A stretch of 64,000 bases of DNA from Pseudogymnoascus destructans (GCF_001641265.1 NW_020167532.1:372001-436000), one strand, 5' to 3'. Shown: positions 1 through 11,609, numbered from the stretch's first letter. The notes: generated by a model not told the origin, from the sequence alone. A program made the numbers and translations.

Positions 1-1747
1 CGTCACTCCATACCATGGTAGAGAGACAATTCGCTCCGCAGACGTGGAGAGGGGTAGTACCGCACCTTAAGGACGCCACAAACGTATAGCTCAGTAACGA
101 CGTCTCAAATATGGTCCGAGGTTGGAAAGCATGCCGCAGCTACTGTAATGGGACAGTAGCACATTCGACGGCGCCACGCCAGTCGTGCAAAGGCTTCTTC
201 TTTCTTCCTCTGGGGATGAGGGCCTGGCAGTCTAGGACAAGGCGGGGGGGGTAGAAGGCAAGGGAGAGGGTGAGAGGGTACTTGCTTCAACGGCGCCAAT
301 TGTGTGGAACCTTCCGTGGCATGATCTATCCATACCTTGCTTCTCTTTCCATTCTATGCTGAAAAAAGAAGGGTTGGAGGCTTGTAGACATGGCCGCCTG
401 TACGTGCAGGGGAAGGGTTATATCAGCCGGAGTTTCGCATGTGCAGAGTCGTCGTTGGTCGCGTCGAGAATTCGTGCTTGCAAACGTTCAGGCCTCCATG
501 GAAGCAAGGCAGCCAGATTAGCAAAAGTGGGGTTGATGACAGGCACTCCCTGTCATTTTTCGGATGTGAGGGACGGCGGTTGTCAGTCTCTCCCTGTGTG
601 AGGAGTGCTGGCGGGTATAATCGTGGCAGATATCAAATGTGTAGAAGACTTGTCTCTGGCCGTCTTCTGTATTGATATGGTTGGTATGTACTACCAAGGT
701 GATTGCACATGAAGAATAGATTGTATGCTTCTCTTCGCTTCGGAGCTTCTGTTGCTTCTAGTGTCAGGCCGGGAGGCTTATTCGCCGATTTTCAACCGTG
801 GTAGTAGCTTCAGCATCCGGTTTAGTCGCGTGGATTTGGGTGCGGCATCCCTGCCGCGCCGTTTGAAATTCACTTCTGGCTGCGGTAGGCCGTCCTTAGA
901 TATGCATACCGTACACATTTTCTTGCCTGCCGGCGACATTAATGTGTTGTGCAGCACATCCCGCAGTACAGGCCTTTCATGGTCCATATGTGTCTCTTTC
1001 GTCCTACACTTCTGCACCACGGCATAGTCGAGGGGTTAGCGTTAAGGCCCTGGCAAGGGACACGACCAATCGCAATAACAACGCCCAAGCACGTATCACG
1101 TGCTTGTTGCCAACGGTGGCCTCGGTAAGAGGGGTTTTAGGAGTCGTTCACTCATTTGTAGAGTGCTCTCCTGTGATCGCTTGTGCTCTAGTGTGCTCTG
1201 TTGTGCTCTGTTGTATTCTCGGGGTGACAATGTTGTGGACAACAGTGATTCAAACCCGCTGTCTTTCGATGTGCTGTAGAATCAAAAGTGTACTCTTGCG
1301 TGGTGCTCGGCTACACAATTGCGCGTCGGATCAACATGGCTCCTCCACTCCAAGCCAAGGGTAGAAGAAGGGGCCTCTCTGAGTGGCTCGTCCCTCTCTT
1401 CGTCGCGTCAGCTTGTCCCTGTGTACCATGCACATTGTTGTGAAGAAAGATCAGGAATTCCATGAGGAGTGGCCTCTGTCTTACTGTACTCCCCCTCCAA
1501 CCCACTCATTCACTCGGCTCTGCAAGGCTGAAACCTTCCGGAGAAAGCCCGTCGCATAACAAGCGGCATGCCAACACGCTCGAGACGGCCTCCGGGCGCT
1601 CTTTTGTGGCCGCAAAGCGCCGTCCTTCGTCCTCCTCCATCATCTCGCAAATCAAAAATACTTGGGAGCATATACAAGAGGTAAGAGTATTCTATTATCA
1701 TATTACAATACTAATAACCATCTAGGTTATGTAAGACCGTAATCTAT
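1..1747. other. Left-edge region without a supportable gene
   Basis: Only short open frames of up to about 140 codons occur here. None has a recognisable motif, a convincing splice pattern or low-complexity structure typical of a real fungal protein. The stretch ends at the TA dinucleotide (1748-1749) that precedes the terminal repeat of a pogo-like transposon. It may be unique flanking DNA or decayed repeat; nothing in it can be named. Confidence 0.5.
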
Positions 1748-1773
1748 TACAGTCGAGTCGCGATAAGTCGATA

Positions 1774-1845
1774 CTCGGTGTTCCACCCACTCGCTTTGCT
1801 CGTAGGTGGCGACAGCGATCTGTGCACGCGACAGCGATATGTGCA
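1774..1845 (+). repeat. Left terminal inverted repeat of the Fot1-like element
   Basis: 72 bp, starting CTCGGTGTTCCACCC, identical in reverse complement to 4588-4659. It contains two near-identical subterminal units (CGACAGCGATCTGTGCA and CGACAGCGATATGTGCA), which are candidate transposase-binding sites by analogy with other long-TIR pogo elements. Confidence 0.93.
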
Positions 1846-1897
1846 ACACACAAAATGAAAGAAATAAGCCTCATATAGCAACTATGTAACTATATAA

Positions 1898-4529
1898 TTA
1901 AATAATAAAATCAATAGAGCTACTATCACTATCTCCACTACTACTGTCGCTACTAATCTCAATGTTACTATCACTATGATCCTTACCATACCGTAAAATT
2001 ATCACTTTGGATTTTAACCCAACCTTCTTCCACTCTGCTACCCTCTTCCTCTCAACCCTTCGCTCTTCGATTTCAATTTTCTGTTGTTGCACCTGTAGCT
2101 GCTTTACTACTTGCTTTGATTCCTTTGCTACTCTTGCCTCTGCCTTTGCTTGTAATTTTGCTTCCTTCTCCTCACGTAACAGTCGGGCGTCTGATGCATA
2201 TAACTGCCCCCCCTTCTGTAGCGATTTCCATGCCCTTGCCTTTGCTGTTTTCTGCTCTGCTGACCGTAAGGTAACAATGTCAAGCTCGGTCTTATAGAGC
2301 TCAGCCCGATGTAAAACAACTGTAGTTCCACATGCAAATGATTGAAACCCTTCTCTTGACGGTGATGAGAAAGCTGCCTCTACTCTCTTCTGCCAATGTT
2401 TAACTGCCTGTATAGTTTGCACACTAGTTTTTGGAGTTGAGATACGGTCGTACGAAGCAAATGGCTCATAGTCTGGTGTTTGATTCCGGGTCTCTTGTAT
2501 TTTATCAATTACTAGTGGAGGATTATATGGATATAGTCGTGCATTTCTCCAGCCTGATTGAATTGTCCGGACAGTTAAGGATTGCCGTCGGATTTGTGGA
2601 AGGTCGGTAAGGAACGTACGTAGCTTATACTCATAGTCATAGCTACGTACTGCTTGATCAAGTGCCTTTTGATGGAAGTGTTCTTAAAAACTGCTACATC
2701 AAGAGGTTGTAGTAGATGCGTAGTATGAGCAGGAAGGCAGCAAATAACAACGTTATGCTCTTCTGCTAATGTGAGAAAGTGCTCCATTTTATGAGAGTCA
2801 TGGCCGTCGAGTAATAGGAGGCGGGTGTCGTCTGGTGCCTGTCATACTGACATTTGTTGCACTCAGTTTGCTATCAAACTAAAGAGCAAACTTGGAAATC
2901 TCCTCCTCAAACCTACAAGTCACTATACATATTTTGGCTTATCACACCAACAACAAGAGCAATACTACTCAACGATTGCTACAACCATCTATGATTCATT
3001 ACACATCATCGCTCCTTAGTTACTGGGCCGATATTACCACATAGCATATCTCTACAACCCTCTATGATTTATTACATGACATCACTCATACTACCACATG
3101 ACATATCTCTACCAACTAGAGGCCTAGGAGCATGAACGATAGCTCTAAAAGCTCCTACGAACCTCTATGATTCATTACATGTCATCGCTCTTTAGTTACC
3201 CACAAGATTGGTTAAGTTATGACATAATTTGTCTATAGGGGTACTCTGACCTTGGACCTCCTTTTACTTCCTATAGGCTATGAACCTAAGAGATGGTTCT
3301 ATGGGATTCTCTTACGTCGACTACAGTTACCAAGCCTGGTAAGTCATGGAAAGTCTTGGAAAATGAGAGAACTACATTCCTTTAGCATAAATAGGATTGC
3401 CCTTTCCTTAAGAAAGGGCAAGCAGGCAATACAGTAAATCAACTATCACATACTTCCACGTCTTTTACAAGCTTCCAAGCATTCATCTTGTTACTCCTTG
3501 TTTCTGAAAAGTCAGTGAGGTGTTAACCTCTGACTTACCCCTGAGTTCCCAGACTCAACATTTGTTGCAACTTGTCTGAACCACTTCACTACATTACACA
3601 CCTGATTGCTGCATTGTGGAATAGTCTAAGCTACGACCCTTTGGCTCTGTTTTCTAAGACAGTGTGTTGTCTTAGTAAATTCATCCCTTCCTTGGGTGGC
3701 TAGATTCTCACATCTGGTGCACCCACCATTACAGTGCCATATGCTCTGCAGATAGTTGAATAAAATGCATGAGGTATTGAATTGCAATGTCGTCGTTTGA
3801 ATACCCACTCTCATTAACGATAACAAGAGCATTTGGCTCAAGGTTATCATTATACCATGAGTCCATATGAAGTTTCCCCGGAATGATAATGGCTTCTGCA
3901 ATTGCTGTACCACTTGCATTTACTCCCTCAATCACAGTAACAGAGAGCCGATTCTCAGGATTATCAACAGTCCATTGCTTTACGCCAATCGGCACAATAA
4001 CAGCTGTAGATTTATAACATCCAATCATGTAGCCAGTCTCGTCAACATTCCATAAGTTATATGGCTTAATGTTGTGTTTTGTAATAAGTGCGTTATATGT
4101 AAGGAAAAATTCCTCAAACACCTCTTTCTTTTGTGCCTGCTTTCTATGCGTATTCAAAGTCTTCGTATGAATCGAGTGGAATTCAGGGTGTGCCTTAAGG
4201 AAGCGTTGTAACCACCATTGCGATGGGATCGTACGATCGGGTTGCAAGTCTGCAACAGCCCGTAAAACCATTGATCAGTTTGCAGGGACCCCACGCTTAA
4301 GTTGATCATATATAAATTGACAAACTGCAGTATCTTGTTCTTGAGATAAAACTCAGTTTTGACCCCCGCGGGGAAGGAGAGGGGTAGTAATGTGTCATCG
4401 GAGTGTCTCACGGTTGACATTAAACTTGCGGGCAACCCAAGTAATTGTATAAGTATCTGGTTGTTTCAAGTAGAACTGCCGGGCCTCAATAAGACGGTCA
4501 GCTCGACTTGGATCGCTATTCAAAGGCAT
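1898..4529 (-). pseudogene. Broken pogo/Fot1-type DDE transposase (interrupted by LTR-A)
   Basis: The transposase would bind the terminal repeats and catalyse cut-and-paste transposition in the nucleus. Reading on the minus strand from the ATG at 4529-4527, an N-terminal helix-turn-helix region is followed by WNVDETGY (first catalytic Asp) at about 4037. The LTR-A at 2840-3733 then interrupts the gene. After it come LLLLDGHDSHK (second Asp) and HTTHLLQPLDVAVF (third Asp region), and a C-terminal Lys/Glu-rich coiled coil and Ser/Asp-rich tail (2422-1898). It is dead: an in-frame TGA sits where CGA is expected soon after the N-terminus (about 4397), further stops occur before 4271, and there is a frame disruption near 2690 and another before 2422. 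The family assignment is secure; activity is excluded. Confidence 0.88.
2840..3733 (+). repeat. Solo LTR, family A (copy A1)
   Basis: 894 bp, starting TGTCATACTGACATT and ending CCACCATTACA (TG...CA). It is flanked by the 5-bp duplication GTGCC (2835-2839 and 3734-3738). It is inserted in the Fot1-like transposase between the first and second catalytic Asp. Strand is arbitrary: '+' here means starting with TGTCATACTG. No internal retroelement sequence adjoins it. Confidence 0.88.
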
Positions 4530-4587
4530 CGTAGAGTGTTACGACAAATATTATTATTTCATCTATGTATCAAAGTGGCGGTGTACA

Positions 4588-4659
4588 TGCACATATCGCT
4601 GTCGCGTGCACAGATCGCTGTCGCCACCTACGAGCAAAGCGAGTGGGTGGAACACCGAG
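4588..4659 (-). repeat. Right terminal inverted repeat of the Fot1-like element
   Basis: Perfect 72-bp inverted copy of 1774-1845, followed by the duplicated TA at 4660-4661. Confidence 0.93.
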
Positions 4660-4723
4660 TACAATCCGTGCAGCTGAAATATATAGACTTATCAAGAATA
4701 CCGAGTTATCAAATGCCAAGCTA

Positions 4724-5260
4724 TTACATAATCCATTGATCCAATGTGCCCTGTGCCTGTAGTGATGCCTGCTTCGCTGTCAAAAACCGTTCAAAGCGCT
4801 CAAATGAGCGTAAATGTGCTGTATCAACCCCATCTTCAGACTCTGCATACCCAATTAGAACTTGGAGAGCTTGCTGAGCGGCCTGCATTGAGTACACTGG
4901 CTGTTCAGGTTGCTCCTCCTCTTCATCTTGAGTATCCTCTTGTATATATTGTGCTAGAACCTCTTGTAATATATCATCGTTGCTGCCATTGTATTCCCCC
5001 TCTTGTAGTGATTCATCTGCTGGATTTAAGAAGTTTGAGAGGTCCATAGCGTCGCGAATATGCCCAGCATTATTAACTTGACTGTATAGCGTATTAAGTG
5101 AAGGGAGCGGCTCTGTAGGCAGTTGTAATGGATGAGCAACAATAGTGCTTTTGCGAAAACAGTTGTAAATAGTTGTGTTTGTGACATCATGATACCAAGC
5201 ACGGATTATCCAACGAAGTGCAAGGTGAAGAGACATGAAATCTAGAGGGTCATTGTTGTT
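4724..5260 (-). pseudogene. pogo-like transposase, C-terminal fragment (left copy)
   Basis: An open reading frame of about 178 codons that enters directly from LTR-A sequence. It begins within the conserved ALRWIIRAW segment and continues through TIYNCFRKST, a SNFLNPADES acidic stretch, a Gln/Glu-rich segment and a C-terminal FERFERFLTAKQ helix ending DQWIM. The same modules occur in the copies at 6197-8418 and 20831-22052, so these are sister elements. The catalytic core is missing. It is not an independent gene: its apparent N-terminus is LTR sequence. Confidence 0.82.
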
Positions 5261-6196
5261 TGTCATACTGACATTCGTTGCACTCAGTTTGCTATCAAAC
5301 TCAAGAGCAAACTTAGAAATCTCCTCCTCAAACCTACAAGTCACCATACATATCTTGGCTTATCACACCAACAACAGAAGCAATACTACTCAACGATTGC
5401 TGCAAACTCTTCGACTACATCTGTTTATGCTACATACATCACGGCATATCATTTGAACACTTATTGAACAAGTTATTAAGAAAATTTCCTCCTTAAGGGG
5501 GTGGGCCAATACTACCACATGGCATATCTCTACCAACTAGAGGCCTAGGAACATGAACGATAGCTCTAGAAGCTTCTACAACCCTCTATGATTCATTACA
5601 CGTCATCGCTCCTTAGTTACCCACAAGATTGGTTAAGTTATGACATAATTTATCTATAGGTACTCTGACCTTGGACCCCCTTTTCACTTCCTATAGGCTA
5701 GGAACCCAAGAGATGGTTCTATGGGATTCTCTTACATTCACTACATGATTAGCAAGCTAGTTGTGGGTCGCACTTGATTTCTAATACATTTACCAAGCCT
5801 GGTTAGTCATGGAAAGTCATGGAAAATGAGAGAACTACACTCCTTTGGCATAAATAGGATTGCCCTTTCCTTAAGAAAGGGCAAGCAGGCAATACAGTAA
5901 ATCGACTAGCACATACTTCTACGTCTTTTCCAAGCTTCCAAGCATTGATCTTGTTATTCTCTGTTTTTGAAAAGTCAGTGAGGTGCTAACCTCTGACTTA
6001 CCCCTGAGTTCTCAGACTCAACATTTGTTGCAACTTGTCTAAACCACTTCACCACATCATACACCTGATTGCTGCGTTGTGGAATAGTCTAAGCTACAAC
6101 CCTTTGGCTCTGTTTCCTAAGACAGTGTGTTGTCTTAGTAAATTCATCCCTTCCTTGGGTGGCTAGATTCTCATATCTGGTGCACCCACCATTACA
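5261..6196 (+). repeat. LTR family A (copy A2), flanks do not match
   Basis: 936 bp, TG...CA, full length. The flanking 5-mers are TTGTT (left) and CTGTC (right), so there is no target duplication. The left flank is the 3' part of one pogo copy and the right flank the 5' part of another, with about 80 codons of transposase present twice. The best explanation is recombination between LTR-A copies in two pogo elements. Confidence 0.88.
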
Positions 6197-8418
6197 CTGT
6201 CCTTCCACCGCTCTAGCCTCTTCCACAGGGTTTAGAAAGTTCGAAATAGCCATTGAGTCTGTAATTGATGCTGTAGTTATTGCTTGGTTGTAGAGTTCTT
6301 GTATTCCAGTAGGCATCGTTATTGTTGGAAGGCTAATTGGATTTGAAACAAGTGTAGATTTCCGGAAGCAGTTGTATATTGTAGTGTTTGAAACTTCTGT
6401 ATTCCAAGCACAAATAATCCAGCGAAGAGCGAGTCGAAGATTCATAAGTTTCTGTGGATCTTGATTTGAATCGATAGTGTCGATTATAAACCGAAGCCAA
6501 TGTTGTCGATAATATTTTGAATAATTCCTTGATCAAGAGGCTGGAAACGACTGGTACTGTTAGCTGGAAGCCAACAAATGCGGATATTAGGGGGAGGAGG
6601 GTTAAGCTCAGCCCCTGTATAGTGTGCTGAAAAGCCGTCCATTGTTAAGAGTATTTGCCGAGTAGTTCCAATATGCTGATAAAAGGCTTGAAGCCATTCG
6701 CTCATAAGTATTCCAGTCATCCAAGCCTTCTTATTCGCTTTCCATTGTGCCCCCATTGTTGGTATATTGATTCGTTGTAGTGCTCGAGGTGCTTTTGCAT
6801 GGCCAATTGCCCAAACAGGGAGTCGGTCTGTTCCAGTAGCGTTGACGCAGAAAACCAGGGAGATCCGAGTCTTATTCTTCTTCACACCAGATTGGAGTTG
6901 CGATGACAGGCCTCGTGATGGCATCATCTTCCAGAAAAGTCCAGTTTCGTCCATATTGTATATATCCTCTTCTTGAAACTCCCTTGCTATTGTCCGTAGT
7001 GCCCTCATTTCTTCCTCAACGTTTTCCGGAACTGATGCTGCCTCTCCAAACCGCTGTCGTGATTGTATATGATGCCGCTTTTTGAATTTTTCGAGCCAGC
7101 CAGTAGAAAACGATGGGCACTCTTGGCCAGCATATTCTGGCAGTCGTGTCCAGATCTGCTGTGCCTTCTGCTGTAGTATATCGCCAGTTGTAAACCCTCC
7201 TTTTTCTTCAATCCGATTGTGCCACTCCCAAAGGATATTCTCTAGCTTTGGCCACTGGCCTAGTTGACGGCGTTGAATTCCAGTGTCTTGGTTCTTATCA
7301 AGGGCCTCAAAGTTGCTACTTAGTGATTCAGAAATAGTCGACTGGCTTAACTTGTGATGATATTGTCTTTCAAACCATTCGATACACTGCCGCTGAGTTG
7401 GCTTTGGAACTTGTTGGTGGGCCCAGTGTCGAAGGGCACGCCGCTGGTCGACTGTAATGTAATGGTGGGTGCACCAGATGTGAGAATCTAGCCACCCAAG
7501 GAAGGGATGAATTTACTAAGACAACACACTGTCTTAGGAAACAGAGCCAAAGGGTTGTAGCTTAGACTATTCCACAACGCAGCAATCAGGTGTATGATGT
7601 GGTGAAGTGGTTTAGACAAGTTGCAACAAATGTTGAGTCTGAGAACTCAGGGGTAAGTCAGAGGTTAGCACCTCACTGACTTTTCAAAAAACAGAGAATA
7701 ACAAGATCAATGCTTGGAAGCTTGGAAAAGACGTAGAAGTATGTGCTAGTCGATTTACTGTATTGTCTGCTTGCCCTTTCTTAAAGAAAGGGCAATCCTA
7801 TTTATGCCAAAGGAGTGTAGTTCTCTCATTTTCCATGACTTTCCATGACTAACCAGGCTTGGTAAATGTATTAGAAATCAAGTGCGACCCACAACTAGCT
7901 TGCTAATCATGTAGTGAACGTAAGAGAATCCCATAGAACCATCTCTTGGGTTCCTAGCCTATAGGAAGTGAAAAGGAGGTCCAAGGTCACAGTACCTATA
8001 GACAAATTATGTCAGAACTTAACCAATCTTGTGGGTAACTAAGGAGCGATGACGTGTAATGAATCATAGAGGGTTGTAGAAGCTTCTAGAGCTATCGTTC
8101 ATGTTCCTAGGCCTCTAGTTGGTAGAGATATGCCATGTGGTAGTATTGGCCCACCCCCTTAAGGAGGAGATTTTCTTAATAACTTGTTCAATGAGTGTCC
8201 AAATGATATGCCGTGATGTATGTAGCATAAACAGATGTAGTAGAAGAGTTTGCAGCAATCGTTGAGTAGTATTGCTTCTGTTGTTGGTGTGATAAGCCAA
8301 GATATGTATGGTGACTTGTAGGTTTGAGGAGGAGATTTCTAAGTTTGCTCTTGAGTTTGATAGCAAACTGAGTGCAACGAATGTCAGTATGACATGTAAT
8401 CGGCCTTTTTCGAGGCAT
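6197..8418 (-). pseudogene. pogo-like transposase, N-terminus to beyond the DDD core (right copy)
   Basis: The ATG is at 8418-8416, giving MPRKRPIT before LTR-A copy A3 interrupts codon 8. The frame resumes at 7457 after the TGTAA duplication. A CENP-B-like N-terminal DNA-binding region (QRRALRHWAHQQVPK, then a second helix-turn-helix around GWLEKFKKRHHIQSRQR) precedes the catalytic motifs NMDETGLFWKM, ILLTMDGFSAH and FQPLDQGII (three Asp). No stop lies between 7457 and about 6530. A short deletion near 6512 shifts the frame; after it, matching codons continue to NFLNPVEE at the LTR junction (6197). The product would be a nuclear transposase, but LTR insertion, frameshift and loss of the C-terminus make it non-functional. 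Confidence 0.87.
7458..8394 (-). repeat. Solo LTR, family A (copy A3)
   Basis: 937 bp, beginning TGTAATGGTGGG and ending CAGTATGACA. It is flanked by TGTAA on both sides (7453-7457 and 8395-8399), a clean 5-bp target duplication inside codon 8 of the pogo-like transposase. Confidence 0.92.
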
Positions 8419-8580
8419 TTTGGGTGTCTAATGGCCACGTTAAGACGATGAACAGGTTGGAAAAGACGATGATTGTTGAATCGTATTTTGTATGGTAAAA
8501 GTATCGGTCCGTGGAAAAATATCGCATAAAAGAGGTTATCGGCTAAAAGAGGATCGTCTTGGCGAGGTTTGACTGTACTA

Positions 8581-10180
8581 CTCGTGCGGCCCAAAAGTTT
8601 CCACAGGGTCTGTGCACAACAGCCAATTAGATTGTAGGAATATACCAAGCACCATGTACTTGTACCCGAGTACACGCGAAGAAAATGTACACGCGTAGAA
8701 TATGAGAGTGAATGAAGCAATGAAGTAATGCTCAACAATGGCTGAAATCTCAATACCACTACGTGCTGCAATTATTACCTTGCGTGTATACATGAACGCA
8801 TCATATGGAGAGATTGAAAAGAAGCTTGGAATCTCAGCTGACTCTATTGCATATATATGGCACCAAACTGTTAAAAGGGCAGGGAATACTGAAATTCACA
8901 ACCTTCTCCAACACCTTGAATCAAAGCCATGAAGCGGAAGACCACAGACAATTCAAAAGGATTCTAAAGAGTCACTACGCATATGATCTTTGCTACTTGC
9001 AAATCCATTTGACACTTTTCAACAAGTTATTAATCTACCCTACGCATGATCAATTGTCGAATGAGTTGCAAAGAATCACTCAAGTGTTGAAATTCCACAA
9101 CCTATTGTACGGAAAAACATCTGCCTCAAGCCCTACTTGGATAATATCATTCCTTCAGTTTCTGCAAATGGGCACTATCCAAACTTGAAGCTGGATCAAT
9201 TTTTATTTTCTCAGACGAATCATATATCAATTTCGGAGGGAATCCACATAAGAAATGACGGATAACAGTTCAACAGGGTCAAACAGCAGAGAGCATGGCA
9301 ATTCAACAGAAGAAATCTTTATTTCAAGTTATGTTTTGGGGAGCAATGAGTTCAGAAACCTCTATCTTACGCCCTTCTCGTTCATGGATTCCTGAAAGTA
9401 TAGAAGAGAAGCAGATACATGTGCAGAAACTACAAGAGATAAATGCATATTGGAAATCAAAAGCAGAGAATGAACTTGTTAGAGCAACAACAGTTGGAAC
9501 TCTTGAGTACGGATATATGGAAACTCTAAATGCAGATATTCGGAATGGCAAAAGCAAATGGAAAAAGGCACGAGTTGCTTCACAAGAGTTTGGAGATATA
9601 GAGACATGGAGTAGAGGATGGCAATCAGAAGGGCAAGAAGTTTCAAAGGGCTGGATTGATTGGTTTCTATATCGACAGATGGTTCTTATTCCTCTTCTCT
9701 TCCCCTACTTTCGAAAAGTAAAGGCTTTACATCCTACAAAACGAGTATGGTTTGTGGATGATAATGTAAGTCTTCATTTAAAGGCTCACCGATCATTGGA
9801 ATATTATATGAAGAAGGAGGGAATCTATAGAGTGAAATTTTGGCCTCCAAACTCTCCCGATTTGCACCCTATTGAAAATGCCTTTGATTATCTCAAGGAT
9901 CAGGTTGATGGCTATACACCATTAAACGGAGGGAAGTTTGAGAGAGCTCATGCACGGGTATTTCTTGAGGAAGAATGGGGGAAAAAAATGGATGGGAAAT
10001 CTACACAATTATGTGCTTCATTTAAGGACAAGTTGGAGCAGTGTATTGCAGTCAATGGGGGGAACAACTTTCGTGGGTAGATCAATAGTACGAGTAGAGT
10101 ATGTACATGCATTTTCTCCAAGTACTTACATGCCCCATTTATTATGCACAGACCCTGTGGAAACTTTTGGGCTGCACGAG
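8581..10180 (+). mobile_element. Tc1/mariner-like DNA transposon
   Basis: A 1,600-bp element with 36-bp inverted repeats (8581-8616 and 10145-10180, one mismatch) starting CTCGTGC, bounded by TA (8579-8580 and 10181-10182). It carries a plus-strand transposase with stops. It landed next to the 5' end of the pogo-like copy. The sequence after its right TA (AGCGAACGACATCGCGGACAC) recurs in inverted form at 15520-15540. Confidence 0.92.
8738..10080 (+). pseudogene. Broken Tc1/mariner transposase (DDE_3 type)
   Basis: From the ATG at 8738 the first 64 codons encode a helix-turn-helix typical of Tc1 transposases, closing at a TGA (about 8930) where CGA is expected. The frame continues with further lesions to IFSDESYINF (first catalytic Asp, about 9215) and a second in-frame TGA before RITVQQ (about 9256). 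An open stretch from 9295 to 10080 then contains WFVDDN (second Asp) and NSPDLHPIENAF (catalytic Glu in the usual position). The family is clear. Two CpG-type nonsense changes plus a disrupted middle mean no active enzyme. An insertion of about 100 residues rich in Lys/Glu separates the first and second catalytic residues, as in several fungal members. Confidence 0.87.
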
Positions 10181-10203
10181 TAAGCGAACGACATCGCGGA
10201 CAC

Positions 10204-11609
10204 TGTAATGGTGGTGTTACGACGGAACAAGAAGGCTGGCCAACTACAGGACAGGAAGGAGGGAGGTCGCATGAGACTGGCCCTGGTACCTGGAGGGGCA
10301 GCGGGGAATAGTAGTTCCGAAAGTATCACGTGACGGACTCGCAGGATGATGAGAAGAGTCCTAAGAGTCCAGGACTCCGAGGACTCGAGTGAGTTCCCAG
10401 GAGTCCACTAGGCACGTGACGGACTCGCAGGATGATGAGAAGAATCCTAAGAGTCCAGGACTCCGAGGACTCGAGTGAGTTCCCAAGAGTCCACTAGGCA
10501 CGACGCCACTATATAAGTAGATAGTATTTCCTTAGATAGGAGCTTCGTGCTCAACTCAATACAGTATTTGTTATATACTAGTAACGTGTTACTTGAAGCC
10601 TTTGTGTCTGATCCCCTGCCTCCTCTGATAAGTAAACCTTTACGCAAGAGAACCTCTGTGTCTTCTATCGTTTAGAAGTCAGCGTTACAGGTGGGTGCAC
10701 CAGATGTGAGAATCTAGCCACCCAAGGAAGGGATGAATTTACTAAGACAACACACTGTCTTAGAAAACAGAGCCAAAGGGTCGTAGCTTAGACTATTCCA
10801 CAATGCAGCAATCAGGTGTGTGATGTAGTGAAGTGGTTCAGACAAGTTGCAACAAATGTTGAGTCTGGGAACTCAGGGGTAAGTCAGAGGTTAACACCTC
10901 ACTGACTTTTCAGAAACAAGGAGTAACAAGATGAATGCTTGGAAGCTTGGAAAAGACGTGGAAGTATGTGATAGTTGATTTACTGTATTGTCTGCTTGCC
11001 CTTTCTTAAGGAAAGGGCAATCCTATTTATGCTAAAGGAATGTAGTTCTCTCATTTTCCAAGACTTTCCATGACTAACCAGGCTTGGTAACTGTAGTCGA
11101 CGTAAGAGAATCCCATAGAACCATCTCTTAGGTTCGTAGCCTATAGGAAGTAAAAGGAGGTCCAAGGTCAGAGTACCCCTATAGACAAATTATGTCATAG
11201 ACAAATTATGTCATAGACAAATTATGTCATAACTTAACCAATCTTGTGGGTAACTAAAGAGCGATGACATGTAATGAATCATAGAGGTTCATAGGAGCTT
11301 TTAGAGCTATCGTTCATGCTCCTAGGCCTCTAGTTGGTAGAGATATGTCATGTGGTAGTATGAGTGATGTCATGTAATGAATCATAGAGGGTTGTAGAGA
11401 TATGCTATGTGGTAATATCGGCCCAGTAACTAAGGAGCGATGACGTGTAATGAATCATAGATGGTTGTAGCAATCGTTGAGTAGTATTGCTCTTGTTGTT
11501 GGTGTGATAAGCCAAAATATGTATAGTGACTTGTAGGTTTGAGGAGGAGATTTCCAAGTTTGCTCTTGAGTTTGATAGCAAACTGAGTGCAACGAATGTC
11601 AGTATGACA
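10204..11609 (-). repeat. LTR family A (copy A4), interrupted by a solo LTR-D
   Basis: Begins TGTAATGGTGG, is interrupted after 11 bp by the solo LTR-D, resumes at 10690 and ends CAGTATGACA at 11609. Without the insert it is about 926 bp. The flanks GACAC (left) and CTCCT (right) do not match, so this copy also looks recombined or internally rearranged. A local triplication of ATAGACAAATTATGTC lies at about 11180-11230. Confidence 0.87.
10215..10689 (+). repeat. Solo LTR of the chromovirus family (LTR-D)
   Basis: 475 bp, TGTTACGACGG...AGCGTTACA, the same length as the two LTRs of the intact element at 24067-31065 and differing by few bases. It is inserted into LTR-A copy A4 with the 5-bp duplication GGTGG. 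It contains the U3 tandem duplication of about 81 bp, a TATATAA box and the GTGCTCAA start region seen in the intact element. It is evidence of an earlier full insertion reduced by LTR–LTR recombination. Confidence 0.93.

Larger units (their letters stand above)
1774..4659 (-). mobile_element. Fot1/pogo-like DNA transposon with 72-bp perfect terminal inverted repeats
   Basis: A complete element bounded by TA duplications (1772-1773 and 4660-4661), with perfect inverted repeats of 72 bp (1774-1845 and 4588-4659). Removing the nested LTR-A and its duplicated GTGCC leaves about 1.99 kb, the usual size of Fot1-type elements. It carries one transposase on the minus strand, now broken. The insertion lies within the 3' terminal region of an older pogo-like copy, so it is younger than that copy and older than the LTR-A inside it. 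Non-autonomous today because of in-frame stops, a frameshift and the LTR insertion. Confidence 0.9.
1750..5260 (-). mobile_element. pogo-like DNA transposon, 3' part (left copy)
   Basis: This is the distal half of a pogo/Fot1-superfamily transposon. Its terminal repeat starts at 1750 (CAGTCGAGTCGCGATAAG) after a TA. It is split by a second transposon inserted at TA (1774-4659 plus the duplicated TA) and resumes at 4662, running into the C-terminal transposase coding sequence at 4724-5260. At 5261 it is cut by an LTR-A. The sequence beyond that LTR is a different pogo copy, because an 80-residue stretch of the transposase is present on both sides of the LTR in diverged form. What is seen: terminal repeat, TA, homologous C-terminus. 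Inferred: this copy lost its 5' half by recombination at the LTR. Confidence 0.75.
6197..8575 (-). mobile_element. pogo-like DNA transposon, 5' part (right copy)
   Basis: Its 5' end is the terminal repeat CAGTCAAACCTCGCC read on the minus strand from 8575, next to a TA (8576-8577). The element is split by LTR-A copy A3 (7458-8394, TSD TGTAA) and truncated at 6197 by LTR-A copy A2. The outer flank (TAGTA followed downstream by the mariner element) suggests insertion at a TA. The body carries most of a transposase with little decay, which makes this the best-preserved pogo copy in the window apart from its insertions and one small deletion. Confidence 0.85.

Noticed and set aside
3252..3437. 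Recurrent 61-codon ORF (MDLLLLPIGYEPKRWF...) seen at 3252, 10980 and 22736
   Set aside because: It lies inside LTR-A copies; conservation reflects copying of the LTR, and it is disrupted in the full-length A2, A3 and A5 copies.
2840..3733. Interpretation of LTR-A as a MITE
   Set aside because: Ends are TG...CA with 5-bp target duplications (GTGCC, TGTAA, ATTGC) and lack extended inverted repeats, which fits LTRs rather than TIR elements.
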